Shown: positions 1 through 9,975 of the stretch, one piece after another
Numbering within the stretch: the first letter of the stretch is position 1
How the letters are laid out: each line of letters starts with the position of its first letter
Assembly (NCBI RefSeq): GCF_000820225.1
Contig: NZ_CDDK01000018.1
Coordinates: 434,001 to 498,000 of the forward strand
Origin: Aeromonas veronii bv. veronii
GTDB taxonomy: Bacteria; Pseudomonadota; Gammaproteobacteria; Enterobacterales; Aeromonadaceae
Reading direction: 5' to 3'
Length of the DNA stretch: 64,000 bases
Made by a program: the position numbers and the translations under genes
Notes under the pieces: generated by a model
The model's input: the letters and a program-made list of their open reading frames with translations, nothing else
What the model was told of the DNA's origin: nothing
Database searches by the model: none

Positions 1-1150
1 AGAGCGCCTGCGCCAGCGAGTCGTGCAGCTCCCGGGCGATCACCGCCCGCTCCTCCATCAGCAGCAGTCGCTGCTGTTGCAGCAGGGTCTGGTCTTTGTG
101 CAGCACCTGAGCCAGCAGCATGGTGAAGTTCTTGATCAACCGCTCATCGATGGGGTGCTGGCTGATGATGTCGAGGCGGCCGAACTCCTGCTCATCCATC
201 TGCAGATAAAAGCTGGCGACCGCATCGAGATCGCCGGGCCAGCCGGTGCGCCCCGAGATGTAGACCGGCATGGCGTTGTGCTCGAAGCGGGTCAGCCGGA
301 TGTGGTCGATATGCTGGTGGGCGGCAGCCCTGTCCAGCAGTTTGATAAGGGTACGGGTGCTGAGCGGGGCAGCGTGCAGCTTTTGGGCGGTCGAGTAGAG
401 AAACGAGAGGGTGTCGTTGGCCTGTTGCAGCTTGGCGGTTTTCTCTTCCACCTTGTTTTCCAGCTCCCGATAGAGTTTGCCCAGCTCATCGGCCATGGTG
501 ACGAAGGCGCGCGACAGCTCCCCCAGCTCGTTTTCGCCGTGGGCGGGCAGCTTAAGATCGAAATCCTGCCGCTGGATCTGGCGGGCGCAGTAGACCAGCT
601 GGTTGAGGGGGGCGACCACCTGCTGACGGGTGAAGCGCACCGTAAACCAGGCGATGGTGATGATGGCCAGCAGGCCGAGCCCCTCCGCCAGTGCCAGCAT
701 CCTCACCTTGAATTCCACGTGGTACTGCATCTGATTGACGAAATTATCGATGGCCGCCACAAACTGCTCGGTGTTATCGGTGTACCGTCTGGGGGTGCGA
801 TCCTCGATGTGCTGGCGCATCACCTGCCACTGGCCGAGCACCTCGCCATAGGTGCGACGCAGGGAGGCAGGAGTGATCCAGCGCTGGGTCTCCTGCAGCT
901 CTTCGGCGTGCAGGGTCTCTTCAAACTGGGAGAGGCGCCCCAGCACGCTGTCGCCCCGCTCGATTTCGTAGGCCATCCGGTAGGCCTGCATCCGCAGCGA
1001 ACCGGAGAGGTTGATCGCCTTGGCATCGGGTACCGAGTAGAAGAGGGTGACCATGGCGACCAGCGCGATCAGGCTGGCCATGAAGAGGATCAATACCATG
1101 GCGCGGCCAATGGCACTGCTGACCGAATGGACCCTGAACCGTTTTCCCAT
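1..1150 (-). CDS. narQ: Nitrate/nitrite sensor histidine kinase NarQ (3' part outside window)
   Basis: Inner-membrane sensor kinase that detects periplasmic nitrate/nitrite and phosphorylates a NarP/NarL-type regulator. The reading frame begins at ATG 1150 and is open to the left edge, so the C-terminal ATPase domain is missing here. Seen: a transmembrane helix near residues 15-36, then a NarX/NarQ P-box-like stretch (GSLRMQAYRM) at the start of the periplasmic domain, a second membrane helix near residue 190, a HAMP/linker region, and at the edge the HisKA_3 H-box (ERAVIARELHDSLAQAL) with its phosphorylated His. It lies divergent from moaA and the nap operon it would be expected to control. 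NarX is the alternative name; NarQ is preferred because the neighbouring reductase is Nap. Confidence 0.88.
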   Translation of the reverse strand, partial: MGKRFRVHSVSSAIGRAMVLILFMASLIALVAMVTLFYSVPDAKAINLSGSLRMQAYRMAYEIERGDSVLGRLSQFEETLHAEELQETQRWITPASLRRTYGEVLGQWQVMRQHIEDRTPRRYTDNTEQFVAAIDNFVNQMQYHVEFKVRMLALAEGLGLLAIITIAWFTVRFTRQQVVAPLNQLVYCARQIQRQDFDLKLPAHGENELGELSRAFVTMADELGKLYRELENKVEEKTAKLQQANDTLSFLYSTAQKLHAAPLSTRTLIKLLDRAAAHQHIDHIRLTRFEHNAMPVYISGRTGWPGDLDAVASFYLQMDEQEFGRLDIISQHPIDERLIKNFTMLLAQVLHKDQTLLQQQRLLLMEERAVIARELHDSLAQAL

Positions 1151-1235
1151 ACTGATGCGCACCTCTGAATAGTGATAAGGACCCCGCAAGATGCGTGGGA
1201 GTGTACTCCAACTTGTGTTAGCATCGAAAAACTAG

Positions 1236-1310
1236 ATGAACTCCGAGCGGTTTTGCCTAAGTCCTAGCGATAGGGGGAAACCAGCCGTCAGCCGACGTTC
1301 GAGCTGTAAG
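1236..1310 (+). ncRNA. Probable molybdenum cofactor (Moco) riboswitch upstream of moaA
   Basis: The moaA leader contains CTCCGAGCGGTTTTGCCTAAG (split here: CTCCGAGCGG at 1241-1250, TTTTGCCTAA at 1251-1260) and GGGGGAAACCAGCCGTCAG at 1273-1291, which agree with my memory of the conserved core of the Moco RNA motif found before moaA in gammaproteobacteria. A CCTA-GCGA-TAGG stem with a GNRA tetraloop (1263-1274) sits inside a GGTTT/AAACC helix (1249-1253 with 1278-1282). The element ends about 45 nt before the moaA start, consistent with control of translation initiation by cofactor level. Identification is from memory of the motif, not from a covariance search. Confidence 0.72.
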
Positions 1311-1356
1311 GGTCAGGAAAGAAATGCCCTGGCCTCCCGTATTTGGAAAGGTGTTT

Positions 1357-2352
1357 ATGTTGCCACTTGAAGATGGTTTTTCCCGTCGTTTTTACTATTT
1401 GCGTCTGTCAGTGACCGATGTGTGCAATTTCCGTTGCACCTATTGTTTGCCTGACGGCTATCGCCCCCCGGAAGGCCACAAAACGGGGCGTCAACCCTTT
1501 CTCTCGATTGACGAGATCCGCCGCGTGGTCAGCGGTTTTGCCGCCATGGGCACCCGCAAGGTGCGCATCACGGGGGGCGAGCCCTCCCTGCGCCGCGATT
1601 TCACCGAGATCGTCAAGGTGATTGCCACCACCCCGGGCATCGAGAAGGTCGCCATGACCACCAACGGCTATCGCCTCAAGGAGCGGGCTCAGGAGTGGTT
1701 TGATGCCGGACTCAACGCGCTGAATGTCAGTGTCGACAGTCTCGACCCGCGCCAGTTTCATCAGATCACCGGTGAGAACAAGCTGGCCGAAGTGATGGAG
1801 GGGATCGAAGCAGCACTGGCCGCCGGTTTCAAATCGGTGAAGATCAATGCTGTGCTGCTCAAGGGGCTCAACGACTACCAGCTTGATGCCTTTCTGGGCT
1901 GGATCAGGCACAAGCCCATCGAGCTGCGCTTTATCGAGCTGATGCAGACTGGCGAGATGGATACCCTGTTTCGTGACCACCATGTCAGCGGCGAACAGAT
2001 CAAACAGCGCTTGCTGGAGAGCGGTTGGGTGCAGCAGTTGCGGGGCACGGATGACGGTCCGGCGCAGGTCTTTATGCACCCCGATTCGCAAGGTGGGGTG
2101 GGGCTTATCATGCCCTACAGCAAGGATTTCTGTGCCGGTTGCAACCGGCTGCGGGTCTCCTCGCTGGGGAAGCTGCATCTGTGCCTGTTTGGCGACAACG
2201 GCATCGACCTGCGGGATCTGCTCGGCGCAGATGGACAATCTGATGAGCTGCAACAGCGCATTCGCGCGGCACTGGCGGGCAAGAGTGCCACCCATCGTCT
2301 CCATGAGGGCAATGCCGGCATCACCCCTCATCTCGCCTCGATCGGCGGATAA
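1357..2352 (+). CDS. moaA: GTP 3',8-cyclase MoaA
   Basis: Radical SAM enzyme for the first step of molybdopterin synthesis, GTP to 3',8-cyclo-GTP (with MoaC giving cPMP). Seen: the N-terminal SAM cluster motif CNFRCTYC, the GGEPSLR motif, the C-terminal cluster region [20 protein letters not shown], and the C-terminal Gly-Gly (LASIGG) needed for activity. An upstream ATG exists at 1324, but ATG 1357 has GGAAAGG 6 nt before it and gives 331 residues, matching the E. coli length, so 1357 is chosen. The putative Moco riboswitch precedes it. It is separated from moaBCDE by the nap operon. Confidence 0.95.
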   Translation: MLPLEDGFSRRFYYLRLSVTDVCNFRCTYCLPDGYRPPEGHKTGRQPFLSIDEIRRVVSGFAAMGTRKVRITGGEPSLRRDFTEIVKVIATTPGIEKVAMTTNGYRLKERAQEWFDAGLNALNVSVDSLDPRQFHQITGENKLAEVMEGIEAALAAGFKSVKINAVLLKGLNDYQLDAFLGWIRHKPIELRFIELMQTGEMDTLFRDHHVSGEQIKQRLLESGWVQQLRGTDDGPAQVFMHPDSQGGVGLIMPYSKDFCAGCNRLRVSSLGKLHLCLFGDNGIDLRDLLGADGQSDELQQRIRAALAGKSATHRLHEGNAGITPHLASIGG

Positions 2353-2390
2353 CCGCAAAAAATCGCCAACGATTAAATAGCAATCCTCAC

Positions 2391-2422
2391 ATGGAGGTAT
2401 TTTAACCGATACCTCCATTTTT
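2391..2422. terminator. Bidirectional-looking hairpin terminator after moaA
   Basis: Perfect 10-bp stem ATGGAGGTAT (2391-2400) / ATACCTCCAT (2409-2418), 8-nt loop, followed by a T-rich run. It would insulate moaA from the nap promoter region. Confidence 0.8.
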
Positions 2423-2434
2423 ATTGCGCTGCAA

Positions 2435-2545
2435 GGCTTTGATCTGGCGCAAGAATCCCCCCTGTTTATCTCCCTGGTGGTATATCCCTTACCTTGTCAG
2501 GGCCGCAATATACACCCACTCTTATAATTGGTATCAAGAATGCCA
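2435..2545 (+). promoter_or_regulatory. Candidate nap operon promoter region
   Basis: A perfect -10 hexamer TATAAT lies at 2523-2528 without a good -35, as expected of an activator-dependent promoter. A half-conserved FNR-like site, TTGAT-CTGG-CGCAA, is at 2439-2452, and a degenerate NarP/NarL-like pair TACCTTG-TC-AGGGCCG is at 2490-2505. The positions do not reproduce the E. coli napF promoter geometry, so activator assignment is inference. Confidence 0.4.
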
Positions 2546-2591
2546 ATCATGGACTCGCACTGTCCCCTTTTTCACCAGAACAGGAGTCAAC

Positions 2592-3134
2592 ATGCCGGAT
2601 GAGATCGATCTTGCCCGCCGCGGCCTGTTCCGGGGGCGGCTGAGAACTGCCGAACCGCCGGTGCAGTTGCCCTGGTCAGTCAACTGGTCGGCATTTGTCG
2701 CCGACTGCACCCGCTGCGGGGACTGTCTGGCGGCCTGTCCGGAGCAGATCCTGGTGAATGGCGAGGGTGGTTTTCCGGTGGTCGATTTCCAGCGTGGCGA
2801 ATGCACCTTCTGCACCGAGTGCGTCACGGTCTGCAAGGCGCCGCTGTTTCGCCCGACCAGCGAGTCCCCCTGGCACTATAAGGCCCATATCGAGGCCAAC
2901 TGTCTGGCCAATGGTCAGGTGTTCTGCCAGCGCTGTCAGGACAGCTGTGAGCCCAATGCCATTCGTTTTATTCCGGTGCTGGGGCGTGTGCCCACCCCGA
3001 CGGTCGAGCCGGATCGCTGTAATGGCTGCGGCGCCTGTGTGCAGGATTGTCCGGTTGGCAGCATCAAGGTCGACGGGCGAGCCGCCCCATCCGGTGGTGC
3101 GAGCCAGCCCACCCTCAAGCAGGAGTCAGAATGA
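2592..3134 (+). CDS. napF: Ferredoxin-type protein NapF
   Basis: Cytoplasmic iron-sulfur protein thought to help mature or reductively activate NapA before Tat export. Seen: four-cysteine clusters CTRCGDCLAACPE, CTFCTECVTVCK and CNGCGACVQDCP plus an extra CQRCQDSC group, typical of NapF. An in-frame ORF extends upstream to 2424, but ATG 2592 has AGGAG at 2582-2586 and gives the normal N-terminus (MPDEIDLARRGLFRGR) and a length of 180. It is the first gene of napFDAGHBC; its stop overlaps the napD start (ATGA). Confidence 0.93.
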   Translation: MPDEIDLARRGLFRGRLRTAEPPVQLPWSVNWSAFVADCTRCGDCLAACPEQILVNGEGGFPVVDFQRGECTFCTECVTVCKAPLFRPTSESPWHYKAHIEANCLANGQVFCQRCQDSCEPNAIRFIPVLGRVPTPTVEPDRCNGCGACVQDCPVGSIKVDGRAAPSGGASQPTLKQESE

Positions 3135-3418
3135 GTCAGAAGCCGTGTGACACAGAAGCCACAATGGATCAGGAGTTCCATGTATCGAGTCTGGTGGTGC
3201 TGACCCAGCCCCCTTTGCGCCATCAGCTCGCCGAGCAGATTGGCGCCCTTGAAGGGGCCGAGATCCACGCCGTCAGTGACGAGGGCAAGCTGGTCGTGAC
3301 CCTGGAAGGTCCGAGCCAGCGGCCGATCATGGCGGCCATTGATGCGATACAGGCGATGCCGGGTGTGCTCTCAGCCGCCCTGATTTACCACCAGTTCGAT
3401 GAACTGGGCGGTCACTGA
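3131..3418 (+). CDS. napD: NapA signal-peptide-binding chaperone NapD
   Basis: Small cytoplasmic chaperone that binds the Tat signal of NapA and holds back export until the cofactor is in place. 95 residues; the region from VSSLVVLTQP to LSAALIYHQFDE aligns with the NapD family, including the ending GVL-aAlIYHQ. The start ATG overlaps the napF stop. An alternative ATG at 3164 would remove a poorly conserved N-terminal 11 residues and give a length nearer E. coli NapD. A 101-nt gap follows before napA. Confidence 0.92.
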   Translation: MSQKPCDTEATMDQEFHVSSLVVLTQPPLRHQLAEQIGALEGAEIHAVSDEGKLVVTLEGPSQRPIMAAIDAIQAMPGVLSAALIYHQFDELGGH

Positions 3419-3519
3419 AAAGAGTGATGGGATGCCGGGCGTGCCCTCTGCCGCTGATGGCTGGCTCCCGTTCGACAGATTCGACAACTATTACGCGATA
3501 AGCAATGTGAGGATATGCC

Positions 3520-6009
3520 ATGAAGCTGAGTCGACGCGACTTTATGAAGGCCAACGCGGTGGCAGCTGCCGCTGCCGTGGCCGGTGTCAGTGCCCCCACG
3601 CTGGCAGCCAATCTCATCACCAGTACCGACAAGACGGCCATCCATTGGGATAAGGCACCCTGCCGCTTCTGCGGTACCGGCTGCTCCGTGCTGGTGGGCT
3701 CTCAGGATGGTCGGGTCGTGGCGACTCAGGGCGACCCCGATGCACCGGTCAACCGTGGCCTCAACTGCATCAAGGGCTACTTCCTCTCCAAGATCATGTA
3801 CGGCCAGGATCGCCTGACCCAGCCGATGCTGCGGATGAAGAACGGCCAGTTCGACAAGGATGGCGACTTCGCCCCCATCAGCTGGGATCAGGCGTTCGAC
3901 ATCATGGCCGAGAAGTTCAAGGCAACTCTGAAAGAGAAGGGGCCGACCGCTGTCGGCATGTTCGGCTCCGGCCAGTGGACCGTCTGGGAAGGTTACGCTG
4001 CCGCCAAGCTGATGAAGGCCGGTTTCCGCTCCAACAACATCGACCCCAATGCCCGCCACTGCATGGCCTCTGCGGTCGTCGGCTTTATGCGTACCTTCGG
4101 CATGGATGAGCCGATGGGCTGTTACGACGATATCGAGCAGGCCGATGCGTTCGTGCTGTGGGGCTCCAACATGGCCGAGATGCACCCCATCCTCTGGTCG
4201 CGGATGTCTGATCGCCGTCTCTCCAACCCGGATGTGCAGGTGCACGTGCTCTCGACCTTCGAACACCGCAGCTTCGAGCTGGCGGACAACGGCATGGTGT
4301 TCACTCCGCAGACCGACCTGGCGATCCTCAACTATGTCGCCAACTACATCATCCAGAACGACAAGGTGAACTGGGACTTCGTCAACAAACACACCGTGTT
4401 CAAGAAGGGGGTCACCGATATCGGTTACGGCCTGCGCCCGACCGATCCGCTGCAGCAGAAAGCGAAGAATCCGGACAGCGGCGATGCCACTCCGATGACC
4501 TTTGAGGAGTTTGCCAAGTTCGTGGCGGATTACGATGTGGAGTCGGTCTCCAAGCTCTCCGGCGTCTCCAAAGAGAAGCTGGAAAAGCTGGCCAAGCTCT
4601 ATGCCGATCCGGGCAAGAAGGTGGTCTCTTACTGGACCATGGGCTTCAACCAGCATACCCGTGGCGTCTGGGCCAACAACCTCTGCTACAACATCCACCT
4701 GCTGACCGGCAAGATCTCCGAGCCGGGTAATGGTCCTTTCTCACTGACCGGCCAGCCCTCTGCCTGTGGCACTGCGCGTGAAGTGGGTACCTTTGCCCAC
4801 CGTCTGCCTGCCGACATGGTGGTGACCGAGCCCAAGCACCGCGTCATTGCCGAGCAGATCTGGAAACTGCCAGAAGGGACCATTCCCGACAAGGTGGGTT
4901 TCCACGCCGTGCTGCAGGATCGCATGCTCAAAGATGGCAAGCTCAACGCCTACTGGGTGATGTGCAACAACAACATGCAGGCCGGCCCCAACATGAATAC
5001 CGATCGCCTGCCTGGCTATCGCGATCCGCGCAACTTCATCGTGGTCTCTGACCCGTACCCGACCGTCACTGCCCAGGCGGCTGATCTGATCCTGCCCACC
5101 GCCATGTGGGTGGAGAAAGAGGGGGCCTACGGCAACGCCGAGCGCCGCACCCAGTTCTGGCACCAGCAGGTGAAAGCGCCGGAAGGGGCCAAGTCCGACT
5201 TGTGGCAGCTGATGGAGTTCTCCAAGCGCTTCAAGGTTGAGGAAGTCTGGCCGGCTGAACTGATTGCCAAGATGCCGGAAGTGAAGGGCAAAACCCTGTT
5301 CGACGTGCTCTATGCCAACGGTCAGGTCAACCAGTTCCCGAAAGAGCAGAGCAAGGGGCTGCTGAACGACGAGGCCGAGCACTTCGGTTTCTACGTCCAG
5401 AAAGGGTTGTTCGAAGAGTACGCCACCTTCGGTCGCGGTCACGGCCACGATCTGGCACCGTTCGATCAGTACCACGAAGCGCGTGGTCTGCGCTGGCCTG
5501 TGGTAGATGGCAAAGAGACTCTGTGGCGATATCGCGAAGGGTTTGACCCCTATGTGAAAGCGGGCGAGGGGGTACGTTTTTATGGCAAGCCCGATGGCAA
5601 GGCGGTCATCTTCGCCCTGCCGTTCGAGCCCGCCGCCGAGTCGCCGGATCAGGAGTACGATCTGTGGCTCTCCACCGGTCGCGTGCTGGAACACTGGCAC
5701 ACCGGCACCATGACCCGTCGGGTACCCGAGCTCTATCGCGCCTTCCCGGATGCGGTGCTCTTCATGCACCCGGACGATGCCAAGGCTCGCGGCGTGCGCC
5801 GTGGTGAAGAGGTGATCGTCTCCTCCCGCCGTGGCGAGGTGAAGACCCGCGTCGAGACCCGTGGTCGCAACCGTCCGCCGAAAGGACTGGTCTTCATGCC
5901 CTTCTTTGATGCGAGCCAGTTGGTCAACAAGCTGACCCTGGACGCCACCGATCCGCTCTCGAAAGAGACCGATTACAAGAAGTGCGCCGTCAAGGTGATG
6001 AAGGCCTGA
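3520..6009 (+). CDS. napA: Periplasmic nitrate reductase catalytic subunit NapA
   Basis: Molybdoenzyme that reduces nitrate to nitrite in the periplasm. 829 residues, like E. coli NapA (828). Seen: twin-arginine signal [16 protein letters not shown] at the N-terminus; a [4Fe-4S] motif CRFCGTGC...LNCIKGY; the molybdenum-ligand cysteine at residue 181 in [10 protein letters not shown]; conserved bis-MGD contacts such as [17 protein letters not shown] and [13 protein letters not shown]; and the C-terminal [17 protein letters not shown]. It receives electrons from NapB/NapC and depends on moa/moe/mod functions encoded on both sides of this operon. Confidence 0.98.
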   Translation: MKLSRRDFMKANAVAAAAAVAGVSAPTLAANLITSTDKTAIHWDKAPCRFCGTGCSVLVGSQDGRVVATQGDPDAPVNRGLNCIKGYFLSKIMYGQDRLTQPMLRMKNGQFDKDGDFAPISWDQAFDIMAEKFKATLKEKGPTAVGMFGSGQWTVWEGYAAAKLMKAGFRSNNIDPNARHCMASAVVGFMRTFGMDEPMGCYDDIEQADAFVLWGSNMAEMHPILWSRMSDRRLSNPDVQVHVLSTFEHRSFELADNGMVFTPQTDLAILNYVANYIIQNDKVNWDFVNKHTVFKKGVTDIGYGLRPTDPLQQKAKNPDSGDATPMTFEEFAKFVADYDVESVSKLSGVSKEKLEKLAKLYADPGKKVVSYWTMGFNQHTRGVWANNLCYNIHLLTGKISEPGNGPFSLTGQPSACGTAREVGTFAHRLPADMVVTEPKHRVIAEQIWKLPEGTIPDKVGFHAVLQDRMLKDGKLNAYWVMCNNNMQAGPNMNTDRLPGYRDPRNFIVVSDPYPTVTAQAADLILPTAMWVEKEGAYGNAERRTQFWHQQVKAPEGAKSDLWQLMEFSKRFKVEEVWPAELIAKMPEVKGKTLFDVLYANGQVNQFPKEQSKGLLNDEAEHFGFYVQKGLFEEYATFGRGHGHDLAPFDQYHEARGLRWPVVDGKETLWRYREGFDPYVKAGEGVRFYGKPDGKAVIFALPFEPAAESPDQEYDLWLSTGRVLEHWHTGTMTRRVPELYRAFPDAVLFMHPDDAKARGVRRGEEVIVSSRRGEVKTRVETRGRNRPPKGLVFMPFFDASQLVNKLTLDATDPLSKETDYKKCAVKVMKA

Positions 6010-6025
6010 GGCGGGGGAGTACGAG

Positions 6026-6763
6026 ATGAGTCGTAGTCGTCGCCAGTTTTTGGCCGACATGGCCAAGGGGGCCTGCGGTGTGGGCCTGCTTGGCGTGGGG
6101 CTCGGTGGCGTGGCCCGCCAGCAGGCACAAGCTGTGCCTGCCCAGGCGCTGCGTCCGCCTGCAGCCCTCGATGAAACAGAGTTTCTCGGCGCCTGTGTGC
6201 GTTGCGGGCTCTGCGTCGAGGCGTGCCCCTACGACACCCTCAAGCTCGCCCGGCTGTTTGACCCTGTGACCACTGGCACCCCCTATTTCAAGGCGCGTGC
6301 CGTGCCCTGCGAGATGTGTGATGACATCCCTTGTGTGGTGGCCTGTCCGAGCGGGGCGCTGGATCAGCAGATGACCGACATCGATCAGGCCCGGATGGGG
6401 GTGGCAGTGCTCATCGATCACGAGACCTGCCTCAACTATCTGGGGCTGCGCTGCGATGTCTGTTATCGGGTCTGCCCGCTGATTGACAAGGCGATCACTC
6501 TTGAGCTGCAGCATAACCAGCGTACCGGCAAACACGCCATGTTCCTGCCCACGGTACACAGCGATGTCTGTACCGGCTGTGGCAAGTGCGAGCATGCCTG
6601 CGTGCTGGAGGAGGCCGCCATCAAGGTGGTGCCACGCCAGCTTGCCAAAGGTGAGCTGGGTCATCACTACCGGCTCGGCTGGGAAGAGAAGGCCAAGGCG
6701 GGGAACAAGTCGCTCATCGGCGACAGACTCACCCTGCCCACCCGCAAACCGGAGGGGTTATGA
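6026..6763 (+). CDS. napG: Ferredoxin-type protein NapG (Tat-exported)
   Basis: Periplasmic iron-sulfur protein that works with NapH to pass quinol electrons, chiefly from ubiquinol/menaquinol, towards NapA. The N-terminus carries a Tat motif ([15 protein letters not shown]) and a hydrophobic stretch. Four cysteine clusters are visible: [36 protein letters not shown] and [11 protein letters not shown]. 245 residues. It starts 16 nt after napA and its stop overlaps the napH start (ATGA). Confidence 0.95.
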   Translation: MSRSRRQFLADMAKGACGVGLLGVGLGGVARQQAQAVPAQALRPPAALDETEFLGACVRCGLCVEACPYDTLKLARLFDPVTTGTPYFKARAVPCEMCDDIPCVVACPSGALDQQMTDIDQARMGVAVLIDHETCLNYLGLRCDVCYRVCPLIDKAITLELQHNQRTGKHAMFLPTVHSDVCTGCGKCEHACVLEEAAIKVVPRQLAKGELGHHYRLGWEEKAKAGNKSLIGDRLTLPTRKPEGL

Positions 6764-7635
6764 GTCGTTATCCGGGGGAAGAGGCTCGCATCAAGCTGGG
6801 GTGGTGGCGTTCCCACCGCTTCCTGCTGCTGCGTCGGCTGAGTCAGTTCAGCGTGCTCGGGCTGTTTTTGCTGGGGCCGCTGGCGGGCATCTGGATTCTC
6901 AAGGGCAACCTCTCCAGCTCGCTGTTGTTGGAGACGGTACCGCTGACCGATCCCCTCACGCTGTTGCAGTCGCTGGCGGCGGGTCACTGGCCCATCACAA
7001 CTCTCTGGCTGGGTGCTGCCATTGTGCTGGCCGGTTACTGGCTGGTCGGGGGGCGGGTGTTCTGCTCCTGGGTCTGTCCGGTCAACCTTATCACGGATGC
7101 CGCAGCCTGGCTCAGGGGGCGACTTGGCCTCAAGGGCAATGGCCAGTTCAGCCGTGCGACCCGCTACTGGCTGCTGGCCATGGTGCTGGTGGTGCCAGCG
7201 GTGGTCGGGGTGATGGCGTGGGAGCTGGTCAATCCTGTGTCGCTGGCCATGCGCGGCCTGCTGTTTGGCATGGGGGCGGGCTGGGCTCTGCTGGCGGCGC
7301 TATTCCTGTTCGATCTCTTCGTAGTTGAGCGGGGCTGGTGCGGTCATCTCTGTCCGGTGGGTGCCTTCTATGCCCTGGTCAACCGGGTCGGATTTATCAA
7401 GATTTCTGCCAAGGGGCGCGAGCGGTGCAACAACTGCATGGATTGTTATGCGGTCTGCCCGGAGCGTCCCATCCTGCGCGGGCCTCTTCATGGTGCCAAG
7501 CGCGGTCACGGGCCCTTGATTGCGGCTCAGGAGTGTACCAACTGTGGCCGCTGCATCGATGTCTGCGCGGAACAAGTTTTTGAAATCACTGTAGGTTTTG
7601 CCGTCAAGGCAGAAAAAACGTCGGAGAACAAATAA
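6760..7635 (+). CDS. napH: Quinol dehydrogenase membrane protein NapH
   Basis: Integral membrane partner of NapG. 291 residues with about four hydrophobic segments (near residues 25-45, 80-100, 130-155 and 165-190), the conserved cytoplasmic CSWVCPVN and CGHLCPVG motifs, and two C-terminal [4Fe-4S] motifs, [13 protein letters not shown] and [13 protein letters not shown]. Starts at the ATGA overlap with napG; the stop TAATG overlaps the napB start. Confidence 0.95.
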   Translation: MSRYPGEEARIKLGWWRSHRFLLLRRLSQFSVLGLFLLGPLAGIWILKGNLSSSLLLETVPLTDPLTLLQSLAAGHWPITTLWLGAAIVLAGYWLVGGRVFCSWVCPVNLITDAAAWLRGRLGLKGNGQFSRATRYWLLAMVLVVPAVVGVMAWELVNPVSLAMRGLLFGMGAGWALLAALFLFDLFVVERGWCGHLCPVGAFYALVNRVGFIKISAKGRERCNNCMDCYAVCPERPILRGPLHGAKRGHGPLIAAQECTNCGRCIDVCAEQVFEITVGFAVKAEKTSENK

Positions 7636-8090
7636 TGAAAAAGCTGATTGGAGCAATGCTGGCCTGCCTGATGGCGGGATCCTTGATGGCAGCGGCCCCC
7701 GAGATCACCAACAGTACCGGTGGCCTCAAGTCCGAGCGGGGCGCCACCGATCTGGTGACCGATGCCACCGCCGCGCCCCTGAAAAACTTCCGCAAGGATG
7801 GCGCGCCCTACGATCGCCAGTACATGCATCAGCCGCCGCTGATCCCCCACGACATTCGCAACTATGAAGTAGATACCAAGGTCAACAAGTGCCTGGCTTG
7901 CCACAGCTTCAAGAATGCCAGCGCCATGAAGGCCCCCAAGATCAGCCCGACTCACTTCGAGACCCGCGACGGCCTGACCCTGGGTGAAGTGTCGCCGCGT
8001 CGCTACTTCTGCCTGCAGTGCCATGTACCGCAAGCGGATGCCAAGCCGCTGGTGGAAAATACCTTTAAACCGGTTGAAGCGCTGAACTGA
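7635..8090 (+). CDS. napB: Diheme cytochrome c NapB (electron transfer subunit)
   Basis: Small periplasmic partner subunit of NapA that carries electrons from NapC. 151 residues, cleavable signal peptide (KKLIGAMLACLMAGSLMAAA), and exactly two c-type heme motifs, CLACH and CLQCH. The conserved block YDRQYMHQPPLIPHDI is typical of NapB. Overlaps napH by one base. Confidence 0.96.
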   Translation: MKKLIGAMLACLMAGSLMAAAPEITNSTGGLKSERGATDLVTDATAAPLKNFRKDGAPYDRQYMHQPPLIPHDIRNYEVDTKVNKCLACHSFKNASAMKAPKISPTHFETRDGLTLGEVSPRRYFCLQCHVPQADAKPLVENTFKPVEALN

Positions 8091-8101
8091 GGAATCCATA
8101 G

Positions 8102-8692
8102 ATGAAATTACCCGGCTTTATCCAGCGTCTGTGGACCACCTTCAAGTCACCATCGAAGGCGGCTCTCTGGGTCATCCTGCTGATGGGCTTCTTCGGTGGC
8201 GTGATTTTCTGGGGTGGCTTCAACACCGCCATGGAAGCATCCAACACCGAGGCCTTCTGCACCAGCTGTCACGAGATGAAGGACAACGTGTTCGAGGAGT
8301 ATCGCGATACCATCCACTACGCTAACCGCTCCGGTGTGCGGGCCAGCTGCCCGGATTGCCACGTACCCCATGAGTGGACCTACAAGATCATCCGCAAGGT
8401 GCAGGCTTCCAAGGAGCTGTGGGGCATGATCACCGGCAAGGTGGATACCCGCGAGAAGTTCGAGTCGCACCGGCGCGAGATGGCGGAACGGGAGTGGCAA
8501 CGAATGAAAGAGACCGATTCGCGCGAGTGCCGCAACTGCCACAACTTCGAGTACATGGACTTCTCCCTGCAGGGGCAGCGTGCCGCCAAGATGCACTCTA
8601 CCAATCTGGCCAGTGGTGAAAGTACCTGCATCGACTGTCACAAGGGGATAGCTCACCAGCTGCCCGACATGACCGGGGTGAAAGGGTTCTGA
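8102..8692 (+). CDS. napC: Tetraheme cytochrome c quinol dehydrogenase NapC
   Basis: Membrane-anchored NapC/NirT-family cytochrome that oxidises menaquinol and feeds NapB. 196 residues: an N-terminal membrane anchor near residues 18-40 ([20 protein letters not shown]), then four heme motifs CTSCH, CPDCH, CRNCH and CIDCH. Last gene of the operon, followed at once by a strong terminator. Confidence 0.96.
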   Translation: MKLPGFIQRLWTTFKSPSKAALWVILLMGFFGGVIFWGGFNTAMEASNTEAFCTSCHEMKDNVFEEYRDTIHYANRSGVRASCPDCHVPHEWTYKIIRKVQASKELWGMITGKVDTREKFESHRREMAEREWQRMKETDSRECRNCHNFEYMDFSLQGQRAAKMHSTNLASGESTCIDCHKGIAHQLPDMTGVKGF

Positions 8693-8703
8693 TCCTGCGA
8701 CGA

Positions 8704-8731
8704 CAGGCCGGGTTTGCCCGGCCTGCGTTTT
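8704..8731 (+). terminator. Terminator of the nap operon
   Basis: Perfect 9-bp GC-rich stem CAGGCCGGG (8704-8712) / CCCGGCCTG (8717-8725) with a TTTG loop, then CGTTTTG, 12 nt after the napC stop. Confidence 0.88.
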
Positions 8732-8934
8732 GTTCATATATGGGACAAGCATCAGATTTGTGTGTCTTTTAAATCCCATATCTCGTGAAACCTTTGATAG
8801 AATCAGCCCGCCGTCACACGCTTGAGCAAGTTGGTCACCCCTGTCTGCGTCCGTTTTTGCGCCCTGACAGCTGGCCTCTCATACCCCTTCTCTTCCTGCC
8901 TCGTTGACGGCCCATAGCCACAAGGAGCTGCCCG

Positions 8935-9441
8935 ATGGGACAGAAACACAACGCATTTATTCCCCTCAAGATCGCCGTGCTGACGGTCTCCGACAGCCGC
9001 ACCGCCGCCGATGACAGCTCGGGCGACTATCTGGTCTCAGCCCTTACCGACGCGGGCCATCAGTTGGCCGATCGGGCGCTCTGCCCGGACAACCTGTTTC
9101 GCATCCGCGCGCGGGTGAGCGAGTGGATCGCCGATGAGGGGGTGCAGGTGGTACTGATTAACGGCGGTACCGGCTTCAATGAACAGAACCGGGTACCGGA
9201 AGCGGTCGGTGTGCTGTTCGAGCGCACCGTACAGGGTTTTGGCGAGATGTTCCGTCAACTCTCTTTTGCCGAGATTAAAGGCTCCGCCATGCAGAGCCGT
9301 GCGCTGGCGGGACTCGCCAATCGCACCCTGATCTGCTGTCTGCCCGGCTCCACCGGCGCTTGCCAGCTGGGTTGGGAGCAACTGATCCGCGATCAGCTCG
9401 ATGCCCGCACCAAGCCGTGCAACTTTGTCTCCCACCTCTGA
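8935..9441 (+). CDS. moaB: Molybdopterin adenylyltransferase-type protein MoaB
   Basis: MogA/MoaB family protein that acts on molybdopterin (adenylylation before Mo insertion). 168 residues; seen are the family motifs VLTVSDSRT near the N-terminus, LINGGTGFNEQNRVPEAV in the middle, and LICCLPGSTGAC towards the end. SD AAGGAG 6 nt before the ATG. First gene of moaBCDE; moaC begins 9 nt after its stop. The 240-nt region upstream starts with the nap terminator and contains an inverted repeat ATATGGGA/TCCCATAT (8738-8745, 8774-8781) of unknown meaning. Confidence 0.94.
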   Translation: MGQKHNAFIPLKIAVLTVSDSRTAADDSSGDYLVSALTDAGHQLADRALCPDNLFRIRARVSEWIADEGVQVVLINGGTGFNEQNRVPEAVGVLFERTVQGFGEMFRQLSFAEIKGSAMQSRALAGLANRTLICCLPGSTGACQLGWEQLIRDQLDARTKPCNFVSHL

Positions 9442-9450
9442 GAGCAAACG

Positions 9451-9975
9451 ATGAACCAGACCGATCCCAAGCAGACCCAGCCCAACCTGACGCATCTGAA
9501 CCAGAGCGGCGAAGCCCATATGGTGGATGTGACCGACAAGCTGGTGACCGAGCGCGAAGCCCGCGCCGAGGCGTTTGTTGCCATGGCCCCCGAGACGCTG
9601 GCGCTGATCCTGAGCGGCCAGCACCACAAGGGGGACGTGTTCGCCACCGCCCGCATCGCCGGCATCATGGCCGCCAAGAAGACCTCCGATCTCATCCCCC
9701 TCTGCCATCCGCTGGCCTTGACCAAAGTCGAGGTGGAGATAGTGCCGCTGGCCGAGCAGAATCGGGTGCATATCCGCACCCTCTGCAAGCTCTCCGGCAA
9801 GACCGGGGTGGAGATGGAGGCGCTGACGGCTGCGTCGGTAGCGGCGCTGACCATCTACGACATGTGCAAGGCAGTGCAAAAGGACATAGTGATCGAACAG
9901 GTGCGGCTGGTAGAGAAAAAGGGCGGCAAGTCCGGCCATTTTCAGCTGGGGTCAAATAGCGGGGAGCAAGCATGA
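9451..9975 (+). CDS. moaC: Cyclic pyranopterin monophosphate synthase MoaC
   Basis: Converts 3',8-cyclo-GTP from MoaA to cPMP. 174 residues; the core contains [22 protein letters not shown] (His of the active site) and the [26 protein letters not shown] signature. The N-terminal 20 residues ([20 protein letters not shown]) are longer than in E. coli and may be unneeded; ATG 9523 (MVDVTD) would be an internal alternative but lacks an SD. Stop overlaps the moaD start. Confidence 0.95.
   Translation: MNQTDPKQTQPNLTHLNQSGEAHMVDVTDKLVTEREARAEAFVAMAPETLALILSGQHHKGDVFATARIAGIMAAKKTSDLIPLCHPLALTKVEVEIVPLAEQNRVHIRTLCKLSGKTGVEMEALTAASVAALTIYDMCKAVQKDIVIEQVRLVEKKGGKSGHFQLGSNSGEQA

Noticed and set aside
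2439-2505. Firm FNR and NarP sites for the nap operon
   Set aside because: Only half-sites are good and the distances to the TATAAT box do not match a known arrangement; kept as a low-confidence region only.
8738-8781. ATATGGGA/TCCCATAT inverted repeat before moaB as a ModE site
   Set aside because: The 28-nt spacer and sequence do not fit the ModE operator I know; left as an unexplained repeat.
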